Positions 17,734 through 28,450 of a DNA stretch of 64,000 bases are shown one piece after another. This stretch comes from Nitzschia sp. pyKryTriq1. Its lineage: Eukaryota > Bacillariophyta > Bacillariophyceae > Bacillariales > Bacillariaceae. The translations under genes were made by a program, and so were the position numbers. Position 1 is the stretch's first letter. Every line of letters begins with the position of its first letter. The DNA lies in the NCBI GenBank assembly GCA_956465555.1, contig OY101123.1, positions 1,116,001 to 1,180,000 of the forward strand, given 5' to 3'. The notes beneath the pieces were generated by a model, which saw only the letters and a list, made by a program, of their open reading frames with translations, was not told where the DNA came from and searched no databases.

Positions 17734-18715
17734 TTAGTCGACCCCAAAGAACTTTCGCTGTTCTGCTGCCTCCTCCTCACTAACAACGTCTGAGTGGCCG
17801 AGATCCTTCTCCGGATCAATTGTGTCACGAATCATTTGCTTGATTTCCTTCACTTCTGGGAAACGTCCCTCAGTGGCACGGTCAAAGAGAAGTTCGCCAT
17901 TCAATTCAATCGACTGTGATGATAGAGACGAAACAGGGAACATGGATAGACTGTTAGGAATGTTTTTCCCAAATTCATCATCTCCTGGTGGAACCGACGC
18001 AAAGATATCAAAATATACTTACAAATCGCCCGCCCTTCGCTGGAGGTTTGGATGGCACCAATGTAACAGACTTGATTTCGTCGCTGAATGTTGTCAAAAG
18101 TTCCTGTCCAAAATATGCCGCACGCAAGAGCCATCGGCATCCAGTACAGTAATAAATCGTAACAGTTGGCTCAGGCGCATCTGGGATCTTCAATGAGATA
18201 TCTTTCTCTTCTCTCACAATACCTGCCGCCACTTCTGGTAGACGGACAGCAACTTCTCCTTCGTTGCCCGATTGGCGATCTTCGGTATCGGAGTGACCCA
18301 AAAATTTCTCGGGCTCCACCATATCTCGAACAATTTGTTTCAAGCCCTTCGGAGTCGGAAACCCACCCTGCTCTTTACGGTCCCACAACAATGAGTTGCC
18401 ATCGAGTCGGACAGCAAAGACCCCTTTGGTAGAAGATGGAATGACGGTCACGGCATCCAAATCCTCTTCAAATGTCGTCAGGAGTTCCTGCGCCATCCAA
18501 AATGATTTCAGCATCCACCGACACCCAGTGCAATATTCAATGCTGAGGGTATGGCTCTGGCTTTCATCAGAGGACGCCGCTACTCTTGTCATGAAGGATG
18601 ACGGCGCAGAACGAGCCATCGACCCGACTTGAGGAGATAGAGCCCGAAAGGCCGCCACGCCTCTCAGAATGAAAGCACAGGCCAAAATATAACTCGTTCC
18701 GCCGGAAATTTTCAT
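17734..18715 (-). CDS. Tandem double Rdx (SelW-like, Cys form) protein, two exons
   Basis: Exons 18715-18023 and 17913-17734 are joined across intron 17914-18022 (GTAAGT donor, CAG acceptor), giving 290 residues. The N-terminus (ILACAFILRGVAAFRALSP) looks like a signal or targeting peptide, with an AFR motif reminiscent of the diatom plastid ASAF-type cleavage site. Two Rdx domains follow: IEYCTGCRWMLKS at about residue 55 and IYYCTGCRWLLRA at about residue 190, each with the CxxC redox motif of the selenoprotein W/T/H superfamily but with Cys where Sec would sit. Each domain continues with matching C-terminal halves (F..PKGLKQIVRD...EKFLGHSD and F..VKEIKQMIRD...KDLGHSD). Splicing restores the second half of domain 2. 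Rdx proteins are thioredoxin-fold oxidoreductases; the partner is unknown. Confidence 0.85.
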
Positions 18716-19995
18716 AGTAGATGGAAGTGTACTGATCGGAGGACACCCTCGTCGAAAATATTATGATGTCTGATGTCGGCGGAAAAGTAGTGTCGAAGAT
18801 ATCCGAAATCTTCTGCGAGTTCTAATGGGAGTGCTCCTAATAAACAGTCGAAGATCGAAAGTGCCTGAAGCTCGACTTTTGGAGAAGATTTTTCAGTCCG
18901 ATTGGTCAAAACCAAAGTCTTTCTTCGGAGATGAGATGATATTCTAGCGACCATAAAAGCAAAAGTCGACCTACTGCAAGTGTTTTAAAAGTGTAGTACA
19001 GGTTATGGTAGAGTATTATCTCTCTACAACAGTACAGACAAGCCGACTTATCAAGATACGATGATGGCAGGGGTCCATCATATGTAGCGCGACGCGCTCT
19101 AGAGTACCAGTACCGGTATTATTATAGGAAGTTCTACTCGTGCACCCGGTACTTGATTGGGGTGCCCCTGGAGGACCCGGGTCAAGCGTGTACACTACTG
19201 AATGCGTTATTTCGGGTATCGTACCAAAGTCTCGAAGTACAACTCGATGGCCAGCCTCATCGGCGGTTGGGGACCGCTACTGTTCGAATAACTACATCGA
19301 ACGTCCACGGAACGACGGACGGACGCGACCAGCGTTCGCAATTACGCACGATCACGCACGACGCACGTTTCGATCACGACCCAGAGATTCATTCTAAGAC
19401 TCTCTGAGACAGTCTATGATCCTCCAGCTTGTCAGTCATAATGATTCGAGATATTTGACAATAGAGAGGGTGTACCAGGTACTGCTACCATACCGGTATT
19501 GTCAAACATTATTTTTTGCATCCGTACCGGTACAGTACCGTACCGTACGGTTATTGTTCCGATTATCAAGAATCATCATCCGGTGCTTGGTTCGCACTCT
19601 ACGAGCACCAGTACGTACCTGGTGCCGGCGACCGACGAGGCCACTACTAGCTAGAGAAACCATTATTGCCCACGACACCACGACGACACCCAGTTGTTAA
19701 TTATTCTCTTCGTGATCTTTTCTCCCCTACCTTTATACCGGTACTGTACCGACGACCGCGGCACTGTACAAGTACAGTACATACGACCGGTACATACCTC
19801 TCTATCAAAAAAACCAAATGGACTTCGCCATTAGGCATTAGTATTTTTCCGACAATTTTCAATTTTGCATGCTCATCCTTCAGCCTTTGCCCAGCTTGCC
19901 ACCATATTTATTGATGAGTGCATTTCATGCTTGTCGGAAGGTACACTAGGCCCCAAGACAACCTGCTCAACTTTGAAAGTATTTGAACTATCATC
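18716..19995. other. Intergenic, 1.3 kb
   Basis: No gene is supported; the short open frames are out of phase with any family. The region is rich in GTACCGGTAC-like palindromes around 19100-19140, 19490-19545 and 19730-19800. It separates two divergent genes, so both promoters should lie at its ends. Confidence 0.55.
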
Positions 19996-21671
19996 ATGGG
20001 CTGTGCTACAAGTGCATTGACTGGAGGTGAGATATTCGAAAAGCCAGACGGAGACAAAGCCGCCTATGAAGCTCGTTTCACGGAAGATCGAGTTTTGGGC
20101 GAAGGGGAATTCGGTCAAGTGAAGTTAGTCTACGACAAGGTGAGACATGGTCAACAAGAAAAGCCACAGGCCATGTATGCCAGCAAAACGCTTCGGAAAG
20201 GTCCAGTCTTTAAGGATAATACTCTGTACCCGCCCATGCCAGCTCATATCCTGCAAGGAGAGATCGAAATGCTGCGAACTTTGAACGGCGAACACTACAA
20301 CATGAAATTGATTGGAGTGTACGAAACTCCATGGGCGATATTGATGGTAACGGACTTTTATTCCGGCGGAGAGATGATAGACTATGTATCCAAGCAAACG
20401 GATGATCTGAGAACTGAAGACGTTTCTCGTATCGCCTTCCAGCTTTTGAGTGCTGTTAATCACTGTGCAAAGAACAACATCATTCACCGTGACATAAAAG
20501 TAAGTGATTGATTGATTCCAGCCCATTGAACTTTTGTGGATACGAATACTCACCAAACATCGAATCATCATCCCATTAACAGCCCGAGAATACCATGTTT
20601 GTTTCGCCAGAGCCTGGTGCTGAACTCCGATTGATTGATTATGGATCTGGAACCAACAAGGTGGTTGAAGGCATGCACACCACATTCGCCGGTACCCCTT
20701 TCTACAACTCACCCGAAATGTTCCAGAAGACGTATACATCCAAGACGGACGTGTTCAGCTGCGGTGTCCTATTTTATGTCTTGGTAGCCGGGTACCCTTC
20801 AGAATCTCTCCAAAAAGCATTTAACATTTTGCTTGACTCCAAAAGGACAAGTCTGAAAGCCCTCCCGAATATGCCCGAGAATATGCCAGAGTCGTACTAC
20901 GAATTGCTGGAAGAATGCTTGAAGTATCGTCACAAGTCGCGAAAGTCAGCAGGCGAGATCATTGAGGCATGTGACTTTGTCAAGTTCCACAATGATTTGG
21001 CTTCAGACGAGACCATCAAAGACGAAGAAGAAAAGGACGAGTTCCCGCAAGAGGTGTCATCGCCGCCACAGAAGTCTGTTTCGCCTCGCAAAAGCCGCAT
21101 GGAGAGAACGGGTTCGTTTTCAATTCACGGTACTGTCAAGCGTCACTCGACCTTTCTCAATTTCAAGGGATATGAGCGTAGCTTGACAGCCATTCTTGCT
21201 ACCATGCTAGACAACACGGAATTGCTCAAGCTCTTGTCGATTTTCGAAGAACGCTATGGCACCAGCGCATCGACGAACCCTCAACTGCAAGTCATCTCGA
21301 TCAAAGAACTCAAAGATATTTTGGAAGTTGAAATCGACAACGAGGCATGCGTTGACATCGTTGGTCATTTGCCGCAGAGCTCCAGTTATGACAGCTTTTC
21401 ATATCATATCTCATTACTCAAAGAATTCAAACCTCGAGAAGAAGTTAACGCTGTCGCTGCGAGCCAATCCGTCGGAAGTCTGAAGAGACGCGCTAGCGTC
21501 TGGGAGGACAAGGGAAGCAACAATTTTACCATGCAACACGGAACCACCATTACCAACAGCGTCTCCGACGATGATCACATCAATATTGGGCACACCATGC
21601 ACAACGGAAAATCAGCTCCAAGTCCCGTGCCAGCTCGAAAGGTGAACCGCGCGAGATCCGTCTTCATCTAA
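19996..21671 (+). CDS. CDPK-like Ser/Thr kinase, N-myristoylation signal, DYG variant (paralog 1)
   Basis: Exons 19996-20499 and 20583-21671 (intron 20500-20582, GTAAGT...CAG) encode 530 residues. The N-terminus MGCATSA suits N-myristoylation and palmitoylation. The kinase domain (about residues 30-330) shows the glycine loop LGEGEFGQV, the lysine in YASKTLRK, the loop HRDIKPEN restored by splicing, and SPEMF in place of APE. The metal-binding motif reads LRLIDYGSG, so Phe of DFG is Tyr. The C-terminal part has a basic patch, then KRHSTFLNFKGYERSL and a helical region ending SSSYDSFSYHISLLKEF, which recalls degenerate EF-hand lobes of calcium-dependent kinases; canonical Ca loops are not seen. 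It is paralogous to the kinase at 45563-47631. Substrate and signal are unknown. Confidence 0.85.
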
Positions 21672-21961
21672 CTAATTGCGATGAATGGCTTTCCATCCGA
21701 TATTATTTCCATTTTTCTGTTTGTCTTTTTTTCATTTTCCATTCAATGTTTTCAAGCACGCCAAATTTTAAAAGATATGACCCATCGAATCTGCTTTTGC
21801 ATGCCATAGAAGTAGTCTTCGCTGTAGCTCGTGACTTTTTCAATGACAGAAAAGCGGCAGTCTCGACAGTCACTTCTATAACCCCCATCTGATGTGGATG
21901 GAAGAAGCCACTCGTCCCTCTCCTCGGAAGCAGAATTAGACTGACCCAATACCAAATTCGA

Positions 21962-22411
21962 TCAAGAAACTTCTTGCGTTTCCTCACCTATCTCTTCCCT
22001 GACATTTTCTTCTCCCACGTCCTGTAGATTATTCATTTGCTGCTTCCTTGCTTCTCGCTCCTTTTTCTTTTCTTCGAGTATTTCATTCATATTACACCTA
22101 TCAAAGACTTCTGCTCTTTCGGTGTCCACTTGCCCTGGTTCTAGAGGATCCTCGCCGTACAGCTGCGCAAAACAAGCGGGGCTACGACAAGTATGAATAC
22201 AATTCATGGCTTCTTCGGGAACCCATTGTGTCAAACATTCCATTTCACACGTCATTCGCCTAGCCTGCATTTCTTGTTTGCTATTGGTCCGTTTTCGCCG
22301 CGGTTTTTGCCTTTTGGCCGTTACCACTGGAAGAACATCGCTCAATAGCAGCAGCACTACCACCACTGGAGGTAGCACCATTGCGATGATGTTTCGTCTT
22401 ATCAATGACAT
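21962..22411 (-). CDS. Secreted or membrane-anchored Cys-rich DUF4787-like protein
   Basis: A 149-residue protein starting at an ATG. Residues about 8-32 (IIAMVLPPVVVVLLLLSDVLPVV) form a signal peptide or anchor, followed by a basic stretch. The core MTCEMECL, NCIHTCRSPACFAQLYGEDPLEPGQVD matches in pattern the short eukaryotic DUF4787 family (C-x3-C, C-x3-C-x4-C, then YG.DPLE.GE.D). The acidic and Lys/Glu-rich C-terminus is probably disordered. Function of that family is not known; the family match is from memory. Confidence 0.68.
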   Translation of the reverse strand: MSLIRRNIIAMVLPPVVVVLLLLSDVLPVVTAKRQKPRRKRTNSKQEMQARRMTCEMECLTQWVPEEAMNCIHTCRSPACFAQLYGEDPLEPGQVDTERAEVFDRCNMNEILEEKKKEREARKQQMNNLQDVGEENVREEIGEETQEVS

Positions 22412-23318
22412 CCTACGTATACCGGTACCGTATGCATTATTTGACCTTGTGACTGGGATCGAGGTCGACGGTCGTCGTTTCAGTGCACTAACTCGGCGCT
22501 GTCGTCGATTACTTTTATTTGGGCCTCTGGTCGTCTACCCTGCCTACTACTACTGTATACCGGTAGCTACTGTACGGTACCAGTACACCGCGATACTCCC
22601 GCACGCACGCATCCACTCGTAGCTTGCGCTGCGTGCGTTTTTGACTCGCGAGATCTCGCGGTTTTCATTTTTTTGTTGATGTCTCGTCATTGGTCGATTT
22701 CGACATTTTGTTGTCTGTGTGCAATACTATGATACCTCATACCGCCTTGTAGTCTACCGAACGGTATGTACCAGGTCAGCATTTGACAATGACGACAGGC
22801 ATCGTCACATGGTAATGCAACAAACGAGTCGCTCTCTACCAGCAACAGTACAAGTACGGTACCTGTTACAGGCAAAGCACCGGGATCATCATTGCGGAGG
22901 AGTTCGTTCGTTCGCTCAGCGGCCTACGAGTACCGTAGATGGATCCGTACGTGAAGCGTACGTCGCAAGTCGCAAGCCACACTGATTGGTCCCTACTGCT
23001 ACGACTAGACTACTACATACTGCGAGTCTAAAGAATCAATGAGTGAATGAATCAAGACGAAAGATACCATTATTTTATTTGCTTTTAGAATACGAAGAAT
23101 ACTGTCGGTTGTATCAGTTGCTCATAACCGCCGACCGGCCGTGGCAAGAGGAAAGAGTAACAAGTTCAACTTGAATCATCTACTACTACAGTAGAATGAA
23201 TGAATCATCAGCATCAATCATGCGCGCTGGGAGATTTTTGGGATATCGAACATCACCACTCTCTGTGAACGAAAGACTGACTCCTCCATGACCATCAATC
23301 AGTCTGTCTGTCAGTCTG
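22412..23318. other. Intergenic
   Basis: No gene is supported. It contains TACCGGTA and GTACGGTAC palindromes at 22430-22590 and 22740-22870 and TGAATGAATCA-type short repeats around 23035-23060 and 23190-23215. Both flanking genes are on the minus strand. Confidence 0.5.
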
Positions 23319-24407
23319 TCAGTCATTCCAGAGGGGAAAGGCAGGATCGTACTCGGTGTCGTCATAGAATGGGTCGGGGTTGTACGACGGGCTATACTGA
23401 GGCTGTGAGGGGTCGTATTCAAAACGGCCGACAATATTCTGCGCATCAGGAGACGAAATAATGGTCTTTGTTGCCTCCGCATAAGACCGTGGACGGCTGG
23501 AATCATCATCAGCTATTAGGTTGTCAGACTCTCGGGATATAGCTTGTGGATCTGATTTTGCTACTCCATGATTTCGCGAGAAGTTGTTACGAATTGTCGC
23601 TCCCGCGACGACGCTCGTCCTTGGAGAGGGATTTTGAGTCCTCGCCAAAAACGGACCAGCATTATTATTTTTTGGTGATGCATTGGGAACTTGATTGACG
23701 AATGAACGAGAAGCCACTCTGTTGCTATCATTATTTGTTCGGATATTATTATTCTGACTACGACGCCAATGTGTTGTGACAGAGTAGGAGTGTTCATCAT
23801 GATAACCGGGGTGGAAATTACTTTCCTCCATGAGTGGCAAGGCTGGACTTGTTGGGGTATAGGCTGGGATGTTGGACGGCGGACTGCTATTGGTTGACCT
23901 GTAACGCCCACGTTGTTGGATGGCAGGACGAGGTTTTGGCGTGCTGTACACTGGACTAATTACTTCGTAGGGTGGTGCTTGTGGCACATGAGCAGCATGC
24001 GGATAATGCCTCGTGTTCTTTCTTTTGATTTTGGGGTTCTGCAGATAGCGCTGAGCTGTCTTTTTCTTTTTAGGGATCTTGTCCCGATTGTACTTGGTGG
24101 GCGGCGTCGAGGGCCGACCATACATTTCCCGTTTCTTCGTTTCAGAGAACACTGCAGTCTTTCGAGCAGGATCATAAAATTCACCAAGAGGACCAAAAGA
24201 TTGAGATGACACGCCCATATCAATCTCTCGGGACTGATACGGGTAAACGTCCTGCCCTACGAGTCTGTGACTAGTAGTACTTTCTACAGATCTACTAAAT
24301 GTACGATCAGTAGCGCTATTGAAACCGCAATAACTGTGACTATTACTACCGGTAGTATCCCCCAGCACAGCATGATTGTCAATCTTTGAAAGCATCGCTG
24401 AAAGCAT
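23319..24407 (-). CDS. Hypothetical protein, Asn/Pro/Ser/Tyr-rich and disordered
   Basis: A 362-residue open frame from an ATG, with no intron and no recognised domain. The composition (Asn runs, Pro-Ser-Tyr blocks such as QYSPSYNPDPFYDD at the C-terminus, a basic patch KKKKTAQRYLQNPKIKRK at about residue 110) suggests an intrinsically disordered, perhaps nuclear or nucleic-acid-binding protein. Support is the length of the frame and its codon-like composition; a spurious frame cannot be fully excluded. Confidence 0.55.
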   Translation of the reverse strand: MLSAMLSKIDNHAVLGDTTGSNSHSYCGFNSATDRTFSRSVESTTSHRLVGQDVYPYQSREIDMGVSSQSFGPLGEFYDPARKTAVFSETKKREMYGRPSTPPTKYNRDKIPKKKKTAQRYLQNPKIKRKNTRHYPHAAHVPQAPPYEVISPVYSTPKPRPAIQQRGRYRSTNSSPPSNIPAYTPTSPALPLMEESNFHPGYHDEHSYSVTTHWRRSQNNNIRTNNDSNRVASRSFVNQVPNASPKNNNAGPFLARTQNPSPRTSVVAGATIRNNFSRNHGVAKSDPQAISRESDNLIADDDSSRPRSYAEATKTIISSPDAQNIVGRFEYDPSQPQYSPSYNPDPFYDDTEYDPAFPLWND

Positions 24408-24959
24408 GTTCGGTTGATGGTGCCTGGTAGAATCAAATAGTCTCCGATAAAGCGCAGAATAGAAGTGGTGTTACTCCACTGTACGGCTCTCCGATTATTT
24501 TATGACCCCCGGGTTTGTGGCAAAACTACGAGTAGTAGACTGGCGGCATGTTGCGTATCTTGCGTGTAGTCTTCGATCGACGTCGATCGAAATGGGCACG
24601 ACTAAAATACCACGGATAGGTCCACGTTTGGGAGTTTGGCGGGGAACCATTGGGCGAACCCCACCGTGCTGTATTTGTACGTACAAGTACCGTACAAATA
24701 ACCGTACAGTACCTGTACCAGGTACGAGTCGCCTGCCTGTACCCGGAACCGGTACTACACGTGGAATGTGAAATTCGTCTGTCAGTCTGCTAGAATAGGG
24801 ACTCAGGAGCGGAATAAACAGTCACGGGCAAACAATGCGAACTTTTCTTTCTTCTTTCCTTTTTTTGACTTTTGACACCGTCGATGTCATCATCATGAAG
24901 AATCATTATGAGAAAGATCTGTAAGACCACAAGAGGAAGAAGACACAATCGACAACATC
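24408..24959. other. Divergent intergenic region
   Basis: No gene is seen. It contains a gtacaagtaccgtac-type palindrome cluster at 24675-24760 and CT/T tracts at 24840-24865. It must hold the promoters of the minus-strand hypothetical gene and of the hydratase gene. Confidence 0.5.
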
Positions 24960-25874
24960 ATGACACAGTTAAGCCGACAAACGTCCTTTCTGCTTCGTTC
25001 GTCTCGTCTGTTACAAAGAGCAGCAACTCAGAGAAAATGGCATTCGAATGAATCACCCTCATCACAGGTGCTCGTCGAGCAGCTGGTGCATCCCGAATTC
25101 CCCAGCTGGCTCGTCACTCGAGTCACGTTGAATCGACCCAAAGCCAACGCAATGGGTTCTCTCATGTTGGCTGAATTGCAGCAATGTCTGGAAGATTTGG
25201 AGCAGCAGGCGACTTCGAATTCTGTTTTGGCAAGTCGCTGTGTAGTGGTAACGTCGTCGTCGCCCAAGGTATTTTCAGCCGGTGCCGATCTGAAAGAACG
25301 GAAAGAAATGACACCCGACCAGGCGGAGACCTTCGTCACTCAACTAAGAACGACAATGCAACGAGTTGCGGCTCTCCCACAACCTGTCATTGCGGCTGTG
25401 GAAGGCGTGGCTGTCGGGGGAGGCCTGGAGTTGGCTTTGGCATGCGATTTGAGAATTGCCTCACAAACTGCTTCCTTGGGCATGCCCGAAACTTCATTGG
25501 CGATCATCCCGGGTGCCGGGGGGACTCAGAGACTGCCGAGGTTGATCGGGGTATCTCGAGCAAAGGAATTGATTTGGACGGGGCGTCGTTTGTCCGGCGA
25601 AGAAGCTTTCTCTTGTGGTTTGGTGGACCGTGTGGTCGAGACTGGAAGAGCCGCAGAGGAAGCCATGTCCTTGGCATGGAAAATAGCGGGGAATGGACCT
25701 ATTGCTATTCGGGCGTCCAAAGAAGCGATTGATCAGGGGCTCACCACCACTACAATGGAGGAGGCTTTAGAAATTGAACGGCAGTGCTACGGTCTCACGC
25801 TGGCCACCAAGGACCGACTAGAAGGCCTGGCCGCGTTCAACGAAGGCCGCACGCCAAACTACACGGGGCAATGA
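24960..25874 (+). CDS. Enoyl-CoA hydratase family, methylglutaconyl-CoA hydratase (AUH) type, mitochondrial
   Basis: A 304-residue crotonase-fold enzyme. The N-terminus (SRQTSFLLRSSRLLQRAATQRKWHS) is Arg/Ser-rich and free of acids, like a mitochondrial presequence. The oxyanion-hole segments VFSAGADLKER and EGVAVGGGLELALACDLRIA and the segment LAIIPGAGGTQRLPRLIG are intact; the last form is typical of AUH, which hydrates 3-methylglutaconyl-CoA in leucine degradation. Acidic residues in the MPETSLAIIPG block match the second catalytic position. Its 3' end lies 64 bp from the 3' end of the convergent MsrA gene. A general short-chain enoyl-CoA hydratase of fatty acid beta-oxidation is the main alternative. 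Confidence 0.9.
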   Translation: MTQLSRQTSFLLRSSRLLQRAATQRKWHSNESPSSQVLVEQLVHPEFPSWLVTRVTLNRPKANAMGSLMLAELQQCLEDLEQQATSNSVLASRCVVVTSSSPKVFSAGADLKERKEMTPDQAETFVTQLRTTMQRVAALPQPVIAAVEGVAVGGGLELALACDLRIASQTASLGMPETSLAIIPGAGGTQRLPRLIGVSRAKELIWTGRRLSGEEAFSCGLVDRVVETGRAAEEAMSLAWKIAGNGPIAIRASKEAIDQGLTTTTMEEALEIERQCYGLTLATKDRLEGLAAFNEGRTPNYTGQ

Positions 25875-25938
25875 GAATTATGTGAGGCAGTAGATTTGAG
25901 AATGATGAATTTTAGTAATTCTGTACCGGTAGTCGCCT

Positions 25939-26655
25939 TTATATTTCCACAACCTTGGCATCTAACACCCGCTCCAGGGCAACATAAAGTCCAATGACTA
26001 GGACGGCGGCATTGGCCGCATTTTCCAATGTTTTCTGAAAAGCCAATGGCACAATAGGATCCAATACGCCTGTTGCGACAGCCAAAAGTCCAAGGATGAC
26101 AACAAAACGTGGCCTTTGCTTTTGCCAATAATTTTGGTGATAGCCCTCTGCTTGGTAAAATTTAGTCAAGGGTTCGATTGCTGTCCACTCTGGCATCCAT
26201 CCGTCCGATCGCTGTGTTTTTCCTTCGTTCTGAATAAACTTGGCGGCAATTTCTTGCTGCTCGTCGTCGTGTGGAAATATTATAGAAGAGTACTGGCGAG
26301 ATCCCAGTTTTGGCTTTTGAGATTCGAAAAAGGCCTCTAGCAATTGTTCGTAGGTGATTTTCTCGTCGTCGTACTTCACTCGGACGCCCTCTACCCAGTC
26401 TCGACTGAAGCACACCGAGTCGTACGTCGGAGCCTTGTTGGCAGTTGGATTGCCAGTGTAGCCAGCAACAGTAGAAACTACACCGTCAACTTTGAGGAGT
26501 TCCTCTGCTGGTTCCCAAAAGCATCCCATCCCAAAAGTGCCCTCCTTGATCGCGTTGAATTTCGATTTGCTGGTAGATACTCTGGCCAAGTTTGATGGGC
26601 TTGCTGAAAAGGCCGCCGCGATGATGGGTAACAAACCAAAGCAAGCTGTCCTCAT
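25939..26655 (-). CDS. msrA: Peptide methionine sulfoxide reductase MsrA with a C-terminal membrane segment
   Basis: MsrA reduces methionine-S-sulfoxide in proteins with thioredoxin as donor. The ORF of 238 residues starts with an ATG and a hydrophobic N-terminus (CFGLLPIIAAAFSASPSNL) that may be a signal or organelle-targeting peptide. The catalytic GMGCFWEPAE motif lies at about residue 42, followed by VVSTVAGYTGN, YDSVCFS and SSIIFPHDD. After the catalytic domain there is a hydrophobic pair (VILGLLAVATGVLDPIVPLAF and AAVLVIGLYVALERVL), which is unusual and suggests membrane anchoring, with the catalytic domain on the N-terminal side. The typical C-terminal resolving cysteines of long MsrA are not obvious. 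Confidence 0.9.
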   Translation of the reverse strand: MRTACFGLLPIIAAAFSASPSNLARVSTSKSKFNAIKEGTFGMGCFWEPAEELLKVDGVVSTVAGYTGNPTANKAPTYDSVCFSRDWVEGVRVKYDDEKITYEQLLEAFFESQKPKLGSRQYSSIIFPHDDEQQEIAAKFIQNEGKTQRSDGWMPEWTAIEPLTKFYQAEGYHQNYWQKQRPRFVVILGLLAVATGVLDPIVPLAFQKTLENAANAAVLVIGLYVALERVLDAKVVEI

Positions 26656-27380
26656 GTTTTTTCATAGCAATACGTACTGAATGCGAGATTCCTGAATTGG
26701 AAATACAATGGGAAATGCATGGGAAATGATACTTGTACTGTAGCGGTACAATGGGGATGAGGATGCCGAGGTACGAGTATGCAATTTGCACCACGTCATC
26801 GGAGGGAATTTTTGCTGCCAAAACACGTCTCATTCAAGATAACGCTTTTATCGCGCAAAGCGGAATCCTTTCGCGTGATAGATGAGTGAGCCACAGAAAG
26901 TCAGTCAGTAGGAAAAGCATGTACCATACCGGTACTTTTTTTGCAGGCGGTCACGCGTGCGCGTGAAGCCTGGCAAAACCTCGCGGCGCGCACGATCGCT
27001 GCCTTATTTGTCTCAACACGTATCATATCGGTCGAATTTTTCTCTCAAAGCGTTAAGTAAGGATTTTCAATATATTCATAACTGAATATAGCATTCACCA
27101 CGAAGTTCCACGCTAAGCAGGCCAGACCCAGTCTAAGCTCACATTTCAAACGCATGGATCTTGCTGTCTGTTGCGAGTTGTCAGTTTGGCCTTTGTCTGC
27201 CTCGTTGTCCCGCCATCTTGCAAAATCTTCCTCGTCCATTCAGGTCTTGTTTCATACCGAGCAAGTGGACAACGAACAAATTGAAAAGAACCCCGTTGGA
27301 CGGAGATGAGAGGACACTCTGGTAGGTCGTAGTCTGCGAGTCCATTTTGAGATACCGGTATCTACCCAACTGTTACAGCC
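26656..27380. other. Divergent intergenic region
   Basis: No gene is supported; small overlapping frames only. It must hold the 5' regions of msrA and of the hypothetical gene at 27381. Confidence 0.5.
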
Positions 27381-28118
27381 ATGCTGAATGCATCGACAAA
27401 CGAGAAGAATAACGAAACTGACGAATCGAAAAGCTTCCTGCAGCAGTTTTTTGGAGTAGACAAATGGTGTACGGTCTATGAAGAGGACGAGGGCTTCAAA
27501 TTATTAGCCGATCTGAGTCTCTGCATGTATTTCGGCTGTGGGAAGAAGACGCAGGACGACGATGATTCTTCTGAGGAGGTTGTTCCAAAGGTTGTTTCCG
27601 TTACCAATTCAGAGGACTATGACTGTAGTGATACTATATCGGATATATGTGAGGATCGTCATAGCGGGAGCAGAAAAGTTTTGCAAGAATCCTCGGGGAG
27701 GTCTCGCAAGCCCGATCCTCCGCCCAGGAGATCCAATCCCAACATCATTACGTTGGTTCATCCTCCGCCGCCGCCACCACCACCACCGACACAAATTGAT
27801 TCGCCCTCAACGGAAAGACACAATAATACGGACGAATCATCACGTGTGACCGCCCACTATGAACGCAGAGAGGCCCTCGACGACAGCGACGCAGAGAACG
27901 TCCCACCTCCGTCTACGGTGGTCGTAGGGCGTAAACGCAAGTCGAAGCGCCGGACGCCCCGTGAGGACATACCGTCAATCGTCTATCACAGCAGAGAGAG
28001 CTCCAGAACCAAGCACCGATCTCCAGCTGACGAATACCCGGCCGACGATTACTCCACAGATGAGTATCCAGTCATTGTCTATTCTGACGACAAATCTTCA
28101 GTCTTTGGCTACGTGTAG
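27381..28118 (+). CDS. Hypothetical protein, charged, with a polyproline run
   Basis: A 245-residue open frame from an ATG. The N-terminus carries one possible folded segment (SFLQQFFGVDKWCTVYEEDEGFKL), then acidic and Ser-rich tracts, a Pro8-like run (PPPPPPPP at about residue 130) and Lys/Arg-rich blocks ending in repeated Asp-Glu-Tyr-Pro motifs. No domain is recognised. The polyproline run could bind profilin-, SH3- or WW-type partners, which is inference only. Confidence 0.55.
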   Translation: MLNASTNEKNNETDESKSFLQQFFGVDKWCTVYEEDEGFKLLADLSLCMYFGCGKKTQDDDDSSEEVVPKVVSVTNSEDYDCSDTISDICEDRHSGSRKVLQESSGRSRKPDPPPRRSNPNIITLVHPPPPPPPPPTQIDSPSTERHNNTDESSRVTAHYERREALDDSDAENVPPPSTVVVGRKRKSKRRTPREDIPSIVYHSRESSRTKHRSPADEYPADDYSTDEYPVIVYSDDKSSVFGYV

Positions 28119-28450
28119 GTTGCTTCACAGCGACACTGAGTATCACGGCAGTATTTCACCTCCCGGGATCGCGATCAATGACCACTATCACTTTTGGATC
28201 GTCATAGAAAAAGAATGAGCCCAGACCCCAGCACCTTGCCTTGATTGAACAGTCTATATATACTTCCTGACATGTTGCAAGCATAACGAGTTCTGGGTAC
28301 ACTGTCCTTTGGTATGAATACCTATATCCCGTCCCATAAGTTTACAGTAATTTCCACTCATACAGTAGTACTGTTTTCTGCTCACTCTTTTGCCCGGCCA
28401 TCAATGCCTAGTATATTTCCTAGCTAGGTGGCTCTGGAACTGCAGTAACA
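28119..28450. other. Convergent intergenic region
   Basis: Between two 3' ends. Nothing is recognised apart from probable UTRs. Confidence 0.5.
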
